Shown: in pieces, positions 35,603-43,383 of the stretch
How the letters are laid out: every line of letters starts with the position of its first letter
Position numbering within the stretch: the first letter of the stretch is position 1
NCBI GenBank assembly: GCA_964247385.1
Contig: CAXTUB010000001.1
Span: 62,001-126,000, forward strand
Origin: TMP-86 sp964247385
GTDB taxonomy: Bacteria > Pseudomonadota > Gammaproteobacteria > Steroidobacterales > Steroidobacteraceae
DNA: 64,000 bases
Direction of reading: 5' to 3'
Translations under genes and position numbers: made by a program
The notes under the pieces: generated by a model
Database searches by the model: none
What the model was told of the DNA's origin: nothing
Seen by the model: only the letters and a program-made list of their open reading frames with translations

Positions 35603-37732
35603 TCACGCCGCCGCGCAAAACTCCGCCCAGCCCGCATTGGGTTGGAACCGGTCGCCGTAGCGCTGCGCAAGCTCGCGCAGCCTCGCTTCGATGAGTCGCG
35701 GCCCGCGCGCCTTCGCGTAGGCCAGCGGCCCGCCGCGGAAAGGCGCAAAGCCCGTGCCGAAAATCACCCCCGCATCGAGCAAGTCGGCATCCGCCACGAT
35801 GCGCTCATGAAGAATCGCCACGGCCTCGTTGATCATGGGCAAAATCAATCGATCTTCGAGATCAGCCGGCGGCTTTGAGCTTGGCTCCTGCGGGCGTACG
35901 GGCTTGCCATCGCGCCATGGATAAAAACCTTCGCCGCTCTTGCGTCCGAGCTTCTTTTCGCTGACTTTGGTTTCGAGCGATTTGGGCACTTGGCGATGAA
36001 ACGCCTCGGCCAGGACTCGGCCGACGCTCAATCCCACATCGAGTCCGACCACATCGATGAGCTCGATGGGCCCCATCGGCATCCCGAAGTCGAGGCCCGC
36101 CCGATCGATCTGCGCGGCCGAAATTCCCTCTTCCATCGCGAACAGCGCCTCGTTCAAATAGGGCAGCAAGACCCGATTGACCACGAAGCCAGGCGCGCTC
36201 TTGCATGGCAGCGGCAATTTGTCCAAGCGCCTCACGAAGGCGAGCGCGCGCCGCGCCTTGACGGGTTCCGTGTCGCTTGCACTGACAACCTCGATCAGCT
36301 GCATCTGCGGCACGGGGTTGAAGAAATGAATGCCGACCAAGTTGGTGCGGTCTTGCAGCTCGCTCGACAGAAGCTCGAGTTGAATACTCGAAGTATTGCT
36401 CGCGAGAATCGCGCTCGGTTGCAACTGCGGCTCGATACGTTGAAACACGGCGCGCTTGGCTTCGAGGTTTTCATAGATCGCTTCAATCACGACATCCGCT
36501 TGCGACACCGCAGTCCCATCCACATCACTGCGCAATCGTGCGGCGGCCCGCGCGCGTTCCGCCAGATCCGGCACGCGCTTGTCAAATAGGACCTGCGAGC
36601 GTTCGAGCGCGGGGCGAATCAAATCTTCGCTCCGGTCCTGCAGGCTGACTTCGAATCCGCGCAATGCAGCCCAAGCCGCAATGTCTCCGCCCATGACGCC
36701 GGCGCCGATTACATGAACTCGATTGCCTTCGAACTTTTCTTTGCCAGCCAGCGCCTTCAGGCGATCTTGCAGAAAAAAGACACGGACCAGATTGCGCGCC
36801 GTGGGCGAGCACATCAGCTCGGCGATCGAGCGTGCCTCGGCTTCGTAGCTTTGCGATCCGCGGGGCCGGGGGGGGGGGCCCCCCACGCCCCCGCCGCCAG
36901 GGGGGGGAGAGGGGGGNNNNNNNNNNTTCGCGGGTCCCCCCGCTGCTCAGCTTGCCTAGCCGCGCGCGGGTTCGCGCCGCCACAGATCCACGACGGCAAA
37001 CGGTGCAGGATAGTGCTCGCGACGTGCTTTCGCGCGCACGCCCGCTTCGATTTGAGATGCCACGAGCGCCCGCACGACGGGCCAACCCAATGCGCGCTTC
37101 GTCAAGCCGGCGGACTTTTTCGGCGGGCGATCTTTGATGAGATCCAATGCGGTCGTTCGCGCATCTTGCGCGCTCGACAGTCGATCGAGAAAGCCTTGCT
37201 CCAGCGCGCGCCGCGCATCCAACGGCTTGCCGGTCAGCATGAGTTGCATGGCGGCCCGTACGCCTGCAATACGCACGGCACGCACGGTGCCGCCAAAGCC
37301 CGGATGGATTCCGAGTTTGACTTCAGGCAAGCCAAGACTCAGACGGCCATCGTCGATGCCGACGCGATAAGAGCAGGCCAAAGCAAGCTCGAATCCGCCG
37401 CCTAGCGCAAATCCCTGGATGATCGCCACGGTGGGGAAGGGCAAAGATTCGAGGCGGTCGAGTATTTTCTGACCGGCACGAATGAGCTCGTAGGCTTCGG
37501 CGGGCGTCTTGAGATCGACGAATTCTTTGATGTCGGCTCCCGCAATGAAGCCCGACTTTTTCTTCGAAGCGATGACGAGACCCCGCGGGTTCATTGCGCT
37601 CGCTTCGCGCAGCCGCTCGTCGAGCTCCAAGAGCGTGGCGCGCGAGAGCACGTTGGCTGAGCTTCCGGTTTGATCGAAATCAAGCCAAGCGACTTCCGCA
37701 TCCTTCGTAAGTATCCAATGGGCCTCAGTCAT
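35603..37732 (-). pseudogene. fadJ: FadJ/FadB-like fatty-acid oxidation protein split by assembly gap
   Basis: Two minus-strand open frames form one gene. The 5' part (36956-37732) is an enoyl-CoA hydratase domain starting MTEAHWILTKDAEV, with GFIAGADIKEF and FALGGGFELALA oxyanion-hole motifs. The 3' part (35603 to about 36860) resumes at EAEARSIAELMCSPTARNLVRVFF and contains the NAD motif VIGAGVMGGDIAAW, NTSSIQLELLSS and HFFNPVPQMQLIEVV of hydroxyacyl-CoA dehydrogenase. Family alignments in memory place only a few residues between the parts. The break coincides with homopolymer-rich sequence and ten Ns, so this is an assembly artefact and the gene is probably intact in the organism. Confidence 0.85.
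36866..36955. other. Assembly gap with low-quality flanks
   Basis: Ten Ns (36917-36926) sit between runs of G and C (for example 11 Gs followed by Cs at about 36867-36883 and G-rich sequence up to the Ns). This composition occurs nowhere else in the window and interrupts the fadJ-like frame. Confidence 0.95.
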
Positions 37733-37742
37733 GTCTCATGCC

Positions 37743-38489
37743 TCATGCGGCCTCGCGGGTCACCGTAAAATCGCAGACGAGCGGCAGATGATCCGACAAG
37801 CGCACGTCCGGTATCTCGAAGTCGTCGATGCGAATGCGCTCGCTATGCAAAATGAAATCGAGCTCTTTGCGCGGATTGCGGCTTGGATACGACGGCAGGC
37901 TCTGCAGGTTTGCACTCGCAAGGCCCGATGCGCGCATGAACAAATAGATCTCGTGCTCACCCCAAAACGTATTGAAATCCCCCGCCACGATCACTGGCTT
38001 TTTGGATTTGCTCACGAGCTCGTGCAAATAACGCAGCTGATAATGCCGGTGACGAAATTTGAGCGATAAGTGAACGAGATAAATGGCGACGTCGTCCAAT
38101 TCGAGCTCGATGATGAGACGCTTGATTCCGGTGTCGAAGTAATGAAATCTTTCGCCGCGCACATGCGGCGCCGCTAGAAAAGCGTTCGATTGCTTGCGCA
38201 CGATGGGCACGAGCTGATTGAACGAGGTTACACCGTACTTGCATTCGTACGTCGAGTAGTGCCCGAGCGAGCGAGCGATGACGTCGGCCTGATTGACCAT
38301 GCCGGAACGCACCGACCCCGTATCGACCTCGATCAGACCGACCACATCAGGCTCTTGCTGTTTGATGAAGGCGGTGATCTCGCTCAAGACCTGCGGATTG
38401 GAACGCAAGTATCCGGCTCCCGGCACCGGAATATGAAAAGAGGGGCCGACGCCCGTGGCGTAGCGGATGTTGTAGACCATCAAGCGCAC
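37743..38489 (-). CDS. Endonuclease/exonuclease/phosphatase family protein
   Basis: About 248 residues of the EEP fold: N-terminal VRLMVYNIRYATG, metal-binding glutamate in VVGLIEVDTGS, GDFNTFWGE in the middle and SDHLPLVCDF at the end. No signal peptide or membrane segment is seen, so it is probably cytosolic. Substrates in this superfamily range from DNA to phosphoinositides and cannot be assigned. The start (GTG 38489 or ATG 38480) is a choice. It is divergent from the TIR-like gene. Confidence 0.8.
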   Translation of the reverse strand: MRLMVYNIRYATGVGPSFHIPVPGAGYLRSNPQVLSEITAFIKQQEPDVVGLIEVDTGSVRSGMVNQADVIARSLGHYSTYECKYGVTSFNQLVPIVRKQSNAFLAAPHVRGERFHYFDTGIKRLIIELELDDVAIYLVHLSLKFRHRHYQLRYLHELVSKSKKPVIVAGDFNTFWGEHEIYLFMRASGLASANLQSLPSYPSRNPRKELDFILHSERIRIDDFEIPDVRLSDHLPLVCDFTVTREAA

Positions 38490-38574
38490 GGTGAAATTGT
38501 ATCGGCCGCATCCCGGTTGCGCATGAACATTGTCGGGTACACTACCGACCGCTTCGAGCGAACGGGAACTCATC

Positions 38575-39030
38575 ATGAGTGTACAGAAAGAGCCCATCCG
38601 CATATTCGTCTGTCATGCGTGGGCCGAACACGATGATTACTCGCGCGTGTTCGAGTACCTCGAGGCTTCTGGGAGGTTTCACTACCGCAGTACGAGCGAG
38701 CCGGAGCGCACTCGTCCGCTCGATCGCGAAGCGCAACGTGAGGATCTGCGCAGACAGATCGCGCTGGCCGAAGTCATCGTGGTTACGCCAAGCCTGTTTT
38801 TGACGCACCCCGATCTCATGGCGTTCCAATTGAATTTTGCGAAAGCGGCGGACAAGCCGGTGGTCGCGCTCGAGTTCTTCGGCTCGAGCGAGGCGGTGCC
38901 GAAGATCATGAAAGACCTTGCGGATGAGCTGGTCGGATGGAACGAGCGGGATTTGACCGATGCGCTAAGGCGGCAGGCGCGTCACGAAGACACGACTCGT
39001 TGGGACACCATCGAGTTCAAGCTCGACTAG
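38575..39030 (+). CDS. MTH538/ThsB-like TIR-domain protein
   Basis: A 151-residue stand-alone protein with the TIR-like (DUF1863, MTH538) pattern: IRIFVCHAWAEHDDY at the start, FHYRSTSEPERTRP, RRQIALAEVIVVTPSLFLTHPD, DKPVVALEFFGSSEAVPKI and the closing WNERDLTDALRRQ. This family includes the ThsB sensor of Thoeris anti-phage defence, which makes a cyclic ADP-ribose signal. No ThsA-like effector is nearby, so a full Thoeris system is not shown. The start at 38575 fits the domain; a longer frame from 38530 is less likely. Confidence 0.75.
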   Translation: MSVQKEPIRIFVCHAWAEHDDYSRVFEYLEASGRFHYRSTSEPERTRPLDREAQREDLRRQIALAEVIVVTPSLFLTHPDLMAFQLNFAKAADKPVVALEFFGSSEAVPKIMKDLADELVGWNERDLTDALRRQARHEDTTRWDTIEFKLD

Positions 39031-39067
39031 GCAGCGCAAGCCGCGCCGCGGCCGTGCCTCATACGGC

Positions 39068-39445
39068 TCAAGCCGACTCGAGCGCAGTGTCCAGAACCGT
39101 GGCGTCGGTGTGCAGCGTCACCACGGTCGCGCTCGGCGAAGACTTCGGCGCACATGCGCCGCTCAATACGCCAAACATGTCGACAATGAGCGCGGCGCAT
39201 TCATCGGCTTCTTGGTTCGACATCTTACGCACCGAGGCGGTGACTTCATCTTCGCCCGGAAGAGGGCGTACGTTGCGCAAGCAGCGCATGATGCGATTGA
39301 ATGGATCTCGAATCTCGCGTGGGAGCTGGTCTTCACGCACCTCGGCCAGATGCCGACGGTAGGCGCCCACCAACCGATGCTTGATCGGAGTCGACCGAAC
39401 CAACTCGAGCGCAGCCAAATGAAAGCATTCCCAGGCGCTGTTCAT
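39068..39445 (-). CDS. Hypothetical protein
   Basis: A 125-residue protein, mostly helical by eye, starting MNSAWECFHLAALELVRSTP, with RLVGAYRRHLAEVREDQLPREIRDPF and a run of small residues at the end. No signal peptide, helix anchor or catalytic motif is recognised. Its start faces the toxin-antitoxin pair across 281 bases with no other supportable gene. Function unknown. Confidence 0.6.
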   Translation of the reverse strand: MNSAWECFHLAALELVRSTPIKHRLVGAYRRHLAEVREDQLPREIRDPFNRIMRCLRNVRPLPGEDEVTASVRKMSNQEADECAALIVDMFGVLSGACAPKSSPSATVVTLHTDATVLDTALESA

Positions 39446-39702
39446 ACGTTGTCTTAGTTAAAGTAAATTCTAGAATTCAAATGAAGCGCCATTGTGTTAA
39501 ATCAAGCATCTGCGACCGGAATATACAAGACCGCTGAGAAAACGCAACGCGTTTTGTCGCATCTATGGGCGCAGCGGCCGACCGGCGGCCGTCAAAGCGC
39601 CGGTTCGAATATCCTCGCGCACGCCAACTGGAAAGAAAACGTGACTTGGAGAGCATACTCACAGGTCGAGACGCAGCGGATCTGCGCTTGCAATAGAAAG
39701 AT

Positions 39703-39745
39703 GAAGCCGATAAAATTTCAATAGAAATGGAGAAAAATCGGCTTC
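39703..39745. promoter_or_regulatory. Inverted repeat over the antitoxin start codon
   Basis: GAAGCCGAT (39703-39711) and ATCGGCTTC (39737-39745) are perfect 9-base inverted arms that flank the ATG at 39727. CAATAGAAA also occurs twice between 39691 and 39728. The arrangement suits an operator for antitoxin autoregulation or a translational hairpin. This is inference from symmetry and place. Confidence 0.5.
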
Positions 39746-40110
39746 GATCAGAATCTGTCGCAGAGCCTGCGGTAGTTTTATCGCGTGCGACTTTGCGTGC
39801 CGCGGAATTTCTTCATTTAACCCAAGCTGAGTTGGCCGAGGTACTCGGCTTGAGTGAAGCAACGGTTTCAAGAATTGCGCATGGGCGAAAGCAGCTCGAG
39901 ACCGGCTCCAAGTCTTGGCAGCTTGCGGCGCTGCTCGTGCGTTTGTTCCGCTCGCTCACCGCGGTGGTGGGTTCAGACGATGCTGCCACACGTGCTTGGA
40001 TGCGCGGTGGCAATCTTGCGCTCGGCGGAGCGCCTTCGGAGCTCATCCGTGACCCGGCGGGCCTTGCAAGAACCGTTGATTACCTGGACGCCGCTCGCGC
40101 TCGAGTCTAA
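39727..40110 (+). CDS. Xre/MbcA/ParS-type antitoxin
   Basis: A 127-residue antitoxin with an N-terminal helix-turn-helix (LTQAELAEVLGLSEATVSRI, about residues 32-51) and the C-terminal toxin-binding DUF2384 region (RAWMRGGNLALGGAPSELIRDPAGLARTVDYLDA). It overlaps the RES toxin gene. Such proteins bind and silence the toxin and repress their own promoter. Confidence 0.92.
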   Translation: MEKNRLRSESVAEPAVVLSRATLRAAEFLHLTQAELAEVLGLSEATVSRIAHGRKQLETGSKSWQLAALLVRLFRSLTAVVGSDDAATRAWMRGGNLALGGAPSELIRDPAGLARTVDYLDAARARV

Positions 40111-40792
40111 TGCGCGGGAGCGGCGATTCCGTCCCTGGCGCGTGGTCGAGGCCCAGCATATCGCCGCAACCATGCAGCTCGTCGACTCAAGTGCGGAACA
40201 AGCGGTCCTTGAGTCCATTCTCGAGCACACCAAGCCGAAGCTGCCGGAAGGCTGCGAGAAACTCCATTACCTTTTGTCGACGCCGTTTCGCTATCGTTCG
40301 CGCGTGGGTTCCCGTTTCCGCGCTGCCTTCGAGAGCGGGGTGTGGTACGGGGGCGAGCAGCTGCGCACTGCGCTGGCGGAAAAAAGCTACTGGCAGCTGC
40401 GCTTTCTTCTCGATTCTCCGCAAATGCCGGATCTCAAGCCCATCACACACACGGCCTTCCGTGCGACGGTGCGCGGCAATTGCATCGATTTGACGCAGGA
40501 TCCATTCGCACAAGATCGGACTCGCTGGACTCATCGCACCGAGTACGGTGCGACGCAAGCGCTGGCGGCCTTGGCGCGCGCATCGAAGGTCCAATTGATC
40601 CGCTATGAATCGGTGCGCGATCCCAGGGCAGGTTTTTGCATCGCTGCTTTATCGTGCGCGGCATTCGAGCGCACGCAACCGCTTCAGCAACAAACCTGGT
40701 TTATTGCAGCATCGCGCGAGCACGTGAGATGCACTCAAGCCGGACAACGCGACGCGACATGGGATTTCGAGGCATCCCAGTTGATTGGCTGA
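40076..40792 (+). CDS. RES-domain toxin
   Basis: About 238 residues of the RES family: ERRFRPWRVVEAQHIAATMQLVDSS near the start, RYRSRVGSRFRAAFESGVWYGG in the middle and later GATQALA; conserved Arg, Glu and Ser residues form the NAD-degrading site in this family. Several frames are open; the TTG at 40076 overlaps the antitoxin end by 35 bases and fits the family N-terminus. The TGA is the first base-triplet touching the XerC arm of dif, so the pair sits right at the terminus site. Confidence 0.88.
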   Translation: MITWTPLALESNARERRFRPWRVVEAQHIAATMQLVDSSAEQAVLESILEHTKPKLPEGCEKLHYLLSTPFRYRSRVGSRFRAAFESGVWYGGEQLRTALAEKSYWQLRFLLDSPQMPDLKPITHTAFRATVRGNCIDLTQDPFAQDRTRWTHRTEYGATQALAALARASKVQLIRYESVRDPRAGFCIAALSCAAFERTQPLQQQTWFIAASREHVRCTQAGQRDATWDFEASQLIG

Positions 40793-40819
40793 CTTCGCAT
40801 AATGTATATTATGTAAAAA
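40792..40819 (+). other. dif site (left Xer junction, attL)
   Basis: XerC arm ACTTCGCATAA (40792-40802), core TGTATA (40803-40808), XerD arm TTATGTAAAAA (40809-40819). It matches the proteobacterial dif consensus in the conserved CGCATAA, core and TTATGT parts. It marks the chromosome dimer-resolution site in the terminus and forms the left boundary of the prophage. Confidence 0.9.
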
Positions 40820-40853
40820 GACGTAGGCGGGCAGCGCTCGCGGCCTAAAGCAT
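40803..40853. repeat. Left copy of the extended att repeat
   Basis: From the dif core onward about 50 bases are repeated at 52677-52728: core, TTATGT, then GACGTAGGCGG and CTCGCGGCCTAAA with a few substitutions and one indel. In frame with the repressor-like gene of the circularised phage it would encode VYYVK plus RRRRAALAA and a stop. Confidence 0.85.
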
Positions 40854-40884
40854 TGGCCCGACACGCCGACAAGTTACGCCTTCA

Positions 40885-41205
40885 ATGCTGGAACAATCCC
40901 CCTTGTATGGGGTGCCGCTCGAGGAGATCGTGCGCGCGTGCGGAGTTCATCCCGACACGGCGCGACGCTGGAAACGCCAGGGAGCGGCGCCCGAGAGCGC
41001 ATTGCGCTTGATTCGTGCCCTTTGGAGCTTCGATCTAGGAGCGCTCGGAGAGCCGTGGGCGGGCTGGACGCTCGCCCGCGAGGATTTAATCTCCCCGGAA
41101 GGAGATCGCTTCACGCCCGCTCTCGTTCGCTCAGGCGCCTATTACCGGGAGCTTGCCCGCGAACAGGCGCGCGAGCTCAAACGTCCGCGTCAGTTGCTCT
41201 TGTAG
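40885..41205 (+). CDS. DUF3653-like phage protein
   Basis: A 106-residue protein with an N-terminal helix-turn-helix-like segment (VPLEEIVRACGVHPDTARRWKRQG, about residues 8-31) and the DUF3653 pattern GEPWAGWTLAREDLISPEGDRF. The family is common in Xanthomonas-type phages that integrate at dif. It is one of two plus-strand genes of the element and may be a regulator. It converges on the small membrane protein gene with a 16-base overlap. Confidence 0.7.
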   Translation: MLEQSPLYGVPLEEIVRACGVHPDTARRWKRQGAAPESALRLIRALWSFDLGALGEPWAGWTLAREDLISPEGDRFTPALVRSGAYYRELAREQARELKRPRQLLL

Positions 41206-41306
41206 TCTTCCCACCATTCGCGCCACAGCGCAATGGCGATGACCACGATGAGGGCCGAGATTACGGATTCCTCGATGCGCGTGACCGAGATGCCGCCGCT
41301 ACTCAT
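41190..41306 (-). CDS. Small one-helix membrane protein
   Basis: A 38-residue peptide, MSSGGISVTRIEESVISALI then a hydrophobic run ending in IALWREWWEDYKSN: one transmembrane helix (about 15-28) with an aromatic, charged C-terminus. Its ATG overlaps the stop of the basic peptide (ATGA). Size and place suggest a virion membrane or lysis protein of the phage; no homology is claimed. Confidence 0.5.
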   Translation of the reverse strand: MSSGGISVTRIEESVISALIVVIAIALWREWWEDYKSN

Positions 41307-41374
41307 CGACGCTTCTTGAAGCGGCCGTTCTTGCCGCGCGGCGGGAGCCGGCGGCGACGCTTACGACGCGCCAC
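41303..41374 (-). CDS. Highly basic 23-residue phage peptide
   Basis: From a GTG the frame reads VARRKRRRRLPPRGKNGRFK and ends KRR, more than half Arg or Lys. It begins inside the end of the previous basic gene and overlaps the next gene by ATGA. A DNA-condensing role like the J protein of microviruses or adenovirus mu is possible by composition only. The frame is open upstream through more Arg/Lys codons past an A8 run, so it may instead be reached by slippage. Confidence 0.4.
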   Translation of the reverse strand: MARRKRRRRLPPRGKNGRFKKRR

Positions 41375-41513
41375 GGGTGCGCGCCTTTTTTTTCGCCGTT
41401 GAACGCGCGGCCTTTTTCGGTGCGGCGCTCGCTTTGGGCAGAGTCGGCGCGGCGGGTGCGCCCTCGCCTTCGCGGTTCAATTGCGCGAGGCGTTGCTTAT
41501 GCAAGTGAGACAT
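41361..41513 (-). CDS. Small basic, alanine/lysine-rich phage protein
   Basis: A 50-residue protein, MSHLHKQRLAQLNREGEG, then AAP repeats and KKAARSTAKKKARTRGAS, resembling histone-tail or nucleoid-like composition. It starts one base below the stop of the upstream gene. Its codons for AKKK contain an uninterrupted A8 tract that could allow frame change into the still more basic overlapping frame. Confidence 0.55.
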   Translation of the reverse strand: MSHLHKQRLAQLNREGEGAPAAPTLPKASAAPKKAARSTAKKKARTRGAS

Positions 41514-41651
41514 CTAAGACCATCCTTTCGCCTTTTCAAGCGATGTAATTCGCGCAAGCGCCGCATCGACGTCGCGGCGCAGGTATTTGATTTCGACGCG
41601 CACGGCCGCATAGGCGCCGGCGGCCGAACACACGGCCGTCAGCAAACCCAT
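41514..41651 (-). CDS. Small membrane/coiled-coil phage protein, lysis candidate
   Basis: A 45-residue protein from ATG (54 from a TTG at 41678): helix LLTAVCSAAGAYAAV, then the charged coil VEIKYLRRDVDAALARITSLEKAK. One helix plus coil resembles small holin or i-spanin-like proteins. It lies between a coiled-coil protein and the basic protein genes, all on the minus strand. Confidence 0.5.
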   Translation of the reverse strand: MGLLTAVCSAAGAYAAVRVEIKYLRRDVDAALARITSLEKAKGWS

Positions 41652-41678
41652 CAGCAAGCCTTGCGCGTCGAATTGCAA

Positions 41679-41933
41679 TTACTTCTTTTTCGCAGCGCGC
41701 GCACTCGTCGCGCCCGCATCGGCCGGCGTGTTCGCAACCACGGCGGCGGCGAGCTTTTCCTTATCGGCGCTGATGCGGTCGGCGAGTGCTTGCACGGCGG
41801 CTGGGTCGATCTTTTCTTGCCCGGCGAGATCGGCGAGCGCCTTTGAGATCGCTTCGAGCAGTGCGATGGCGGAGTCTTCCGCGTCTTCCAATCCCGATAC
41901 TTGATCGGCCAAATTTTTCAGTTCGTTTGCCAT
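41679..41933 (-). CDS. Phage coiled-coil protein
   Basis: An 84-residue acidic helical protein, MANELKNLADQVSGLEDAED, with heptad-like spacing through residue 60 and an Ala/Lys-rich tail ending AAKKK. The longer open frame upstream is out of character and is ignored. Function unknown; its place among lysis and structural genes suggests a virion or assembly part. Confidence 0.55.
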   Translation of the reverse strand: MANELKNLADQVSGLEDAEDSAIALLEAISKALADLAGQEKIDPAAVQALADRISADKEKLAAAVVANTPADAGATSARAAKKK

Positions 41934-42019
41934 GTGCTTGATGTCCTTGCGTAGAGCGTTCCATTGAGCGAGTGAGAAGGAAACCCTTCGGTGCGGCCGC
42001 TTTTTAGGCTTGCAGCGCC

Positions 42020-42226
42020 TCACGGGCAGTTGAGAGTGATCGTGCGCGGCGCGATGGTGTGATTCATCGCATCGAGCGCGGCGGCGCGCTGGCCTTCCGG
42101 CAACGCGCAGACTTGCACGATGTAGCTCGCCGCGTTGTCTGCATCGTTGTTCCCTTGCAGTAACGATGCGAGTTGCGCACAGCCGGCGAGAAGCTGGGAC
42201 GCCATGAGCAGTGCGAGCAGTCTCAT
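42020..42226 (-). CDS. Small outer-membrane lipoprotein, Rz1-like spanin candidate
   Basis: A 68-residue protein with a lipoprotein signal: MRLLALLMASQLLAGCAQLA, lipobox LLAGC with lipid-modified Cys16. After the signal it is short and contains two more cysteines. The start overlaps the stop of the holin candidate (ATGA). Small lipoproteins next to holins act as outer-membrane spanins in many phages; the role here is inferred from context. Confidence 0.65.
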   Translation of the reverse strand: MRLLALLMASQLLAGCAQLASLLQGNNDADNAASYIVQVCALPEGQRAAALDAMNHTIAPRTITLNCP

Positions 42227-42468
42227 TCGCGCGGCGCCAAGTTTTCCCCGCGCCGACCACCCGACTGAATGTAGGAGACGAGCGCGCCAAAGCCCTGCGC
42301 AATGAGCGCGGCCACGGCGCCGACTTCCAAGGGATCGACCAGATGCAGCACGCGCACCGCAAGCATCGTGCCTACGACGCCTGCAGCGGTGCCTGCGGCG
42401 GCCGGCGCCGTCACTTGGTGCGATGGAGTGAGATTGCGCGGCGGGACGGTCGGATTCGTTTCGGTCAT
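42223..42468 (-). CDS. Holin-like membrane protein
   Basis: An 81-residue protein with a polar N-terminus (MTETNPTVPPRNL) and two hydrophobic segments, about residues 22-42 (AAGTAAGVVGTMLAVRVLHL) and 46-68 (LEVGAVAALIAQGFGALVSY), then a charged tail. This is the layout of a class II holin. It overlaps the lipoprotein gene by four bases. Confidence 0.6.
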   Translation of the reverse strand: MTETNPTVPPRNLTPSHQVTAPAAAGTAAGVVGTMLAVRVLHLVDPLEVGAVAALIAQGFGALVSYIQSGGRRGENLAPRE

Positions 42469-42852
42469 TTACGGGCTCGGTGTGAAAAAGTCGGTGAAGC
42501 CACCCCAAAAGCCATCGCTCACGGCTTGCTTGCGGGTTTGCAGCTGCGTGCCGTTCGAAGTGACTGGCGCATTCGGATCGTATTCGTCGTGCGTCCAGTC
42601 ATAGACCTTGCCGCCGATCCACGAGCCGACATCGGAGAGCAGGCCGCCTGAGACCGTATCAAATCCGTGGCCCACGGTGCCGACCACGCCCGTGCCGGCG
42701 TATGGCGTGCCTTCATTCACGTTCGCGACGGCGCTCGCGGCATCCGTCACTTGTTTTCTCAAAAACCAGGTGATGGCAATGAAGGCGACCGCGCCGGCGC
42801 CGATCAAGATCGCGAGTTGCTGCGCGTTGCCCGAAAGCTTTAAGCCCTTCAT
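42469..42852 (-). CDS. Phage membrane protein, probable virion component
   Basis: A 127-residue protein (131 with an earlier ATG) with one N-terminal helix, LAILIGAGAVAFIAITWFL, then a soluble glycine- and aspartate-rich part (GSWIGGKVYDWTHDEYDPNA). The chosen start overlaps the lysozyme-like gene's stop. It is probably anchored in the internal phage membrane, which is inference. Confidence 0.55.
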   Translation of the reverse strand: MKGLKLSGNAQQLAILIGAGAVAFIAITWFLRKQVTDAASAVANVNEGTPYAGTGVVGTVGHGFDTVSGGLLSDVGSWIGGKVYDWTHDEYDPNAPVTSNGTQLQTRKQAVSDGFWGGFTDFFTPSP

Positions 42853-43382
42853 AGATTCGCCCAATTCCAGTTGTAGCCCGAATCCACGTAACCGTTTTCG
42901 TGCTTCGCGATGGCTTTGGCAAAGGCTGGCAGCATCGCGCCAATTTCTAATTCGTCATCCGGCTCGCAGTCCAATTGATTGCACACGTCCGAGATGTAGC
43001 TTTGCGTTAAGTTTTCCGACGGCGGCGCCCAAGTCGAAATCACTTCGCGCACCGTGGTCATGCCACGATTCGCATAGGCGCGCAGCTGGCGGCCGAGCGC
43101 GCGCGTTCCGGCCTGGGGGGAATCGTAAATGCCATAGCCGCCGTCGTTGCCGATCTGCCCGTTCCAGGCATTTTTCGCGATGAAGCGAATGTTCCCCGGG
43201 TTGTTGTTGTGATAGCCGCGACTCATGAAGGCATTCGCAAGGCGCGTGCCGACGACAGTGATTTCATCGAGCGTGGCATCGGTCGCATCGGCCGTTGCGA
43301 GCTCGCCTTGCTTGGTGCGCGTGTAGGCAACGAGCCCTGCAGCGCCGGCGAGCCCAAAGAGCAAGAGGGTTTGGTTTTGCAC
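42849..43382 (-). CDS. Virion-associated peptidoglycan hydrolase (lysozyme-like)
   Basis: A 177-residue protein with an N-terminal membrane helix (LLLFGLAGAAGLVAY) and the motif SRGYHNNNPGNIRF followed by YGIYDSPQAGTRALGRQLRAY and KHENGYVDSG. NNNPGNIR is the hallmark of a virion lysozyme-like family seen in many small phages. It should cut peptidoglycan during entry or release. The helix would hold it in the virion membrane. Confidence 0.75.
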   Translation of the reverse strand: MQNQTLLLFGLAGAAGLVAYTRTKQGELATADATDATLDEITVVGTRLANAFMSRGYHNNNPGNIRFIAKNAWNGQIGNDGGYGIYDSPQAGTRALGRQLRAYANRGMTTVREVISTWAPPSENLTQSYISDVCNQLDCEPDDELEIGAMLPAFAKAIAKHENGYVDSGYNWNWANL

Positions 43383-43383
43383 A

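Noticed and set aside
36830..37137. Open frames reading through the N run
   Set aside because: They consist of homopolymer-derived Pro/Gly sequence and undefined residues at an assembly gap, not genes.
38575..39030. Complete Thoeris defence system
   Set aside because: Only the ThsB-like TIR protein is present; no ThsA-type SLOG/Sir2 or related effector is encoded nearby.
39494..39724. A 76-codon plus-strand open frame before the antitoxin
   Set aside because: Composition is not protein-like, no ribosome site, and it lies in the likely promoter/operator region of the toxin-antitoxin pair.
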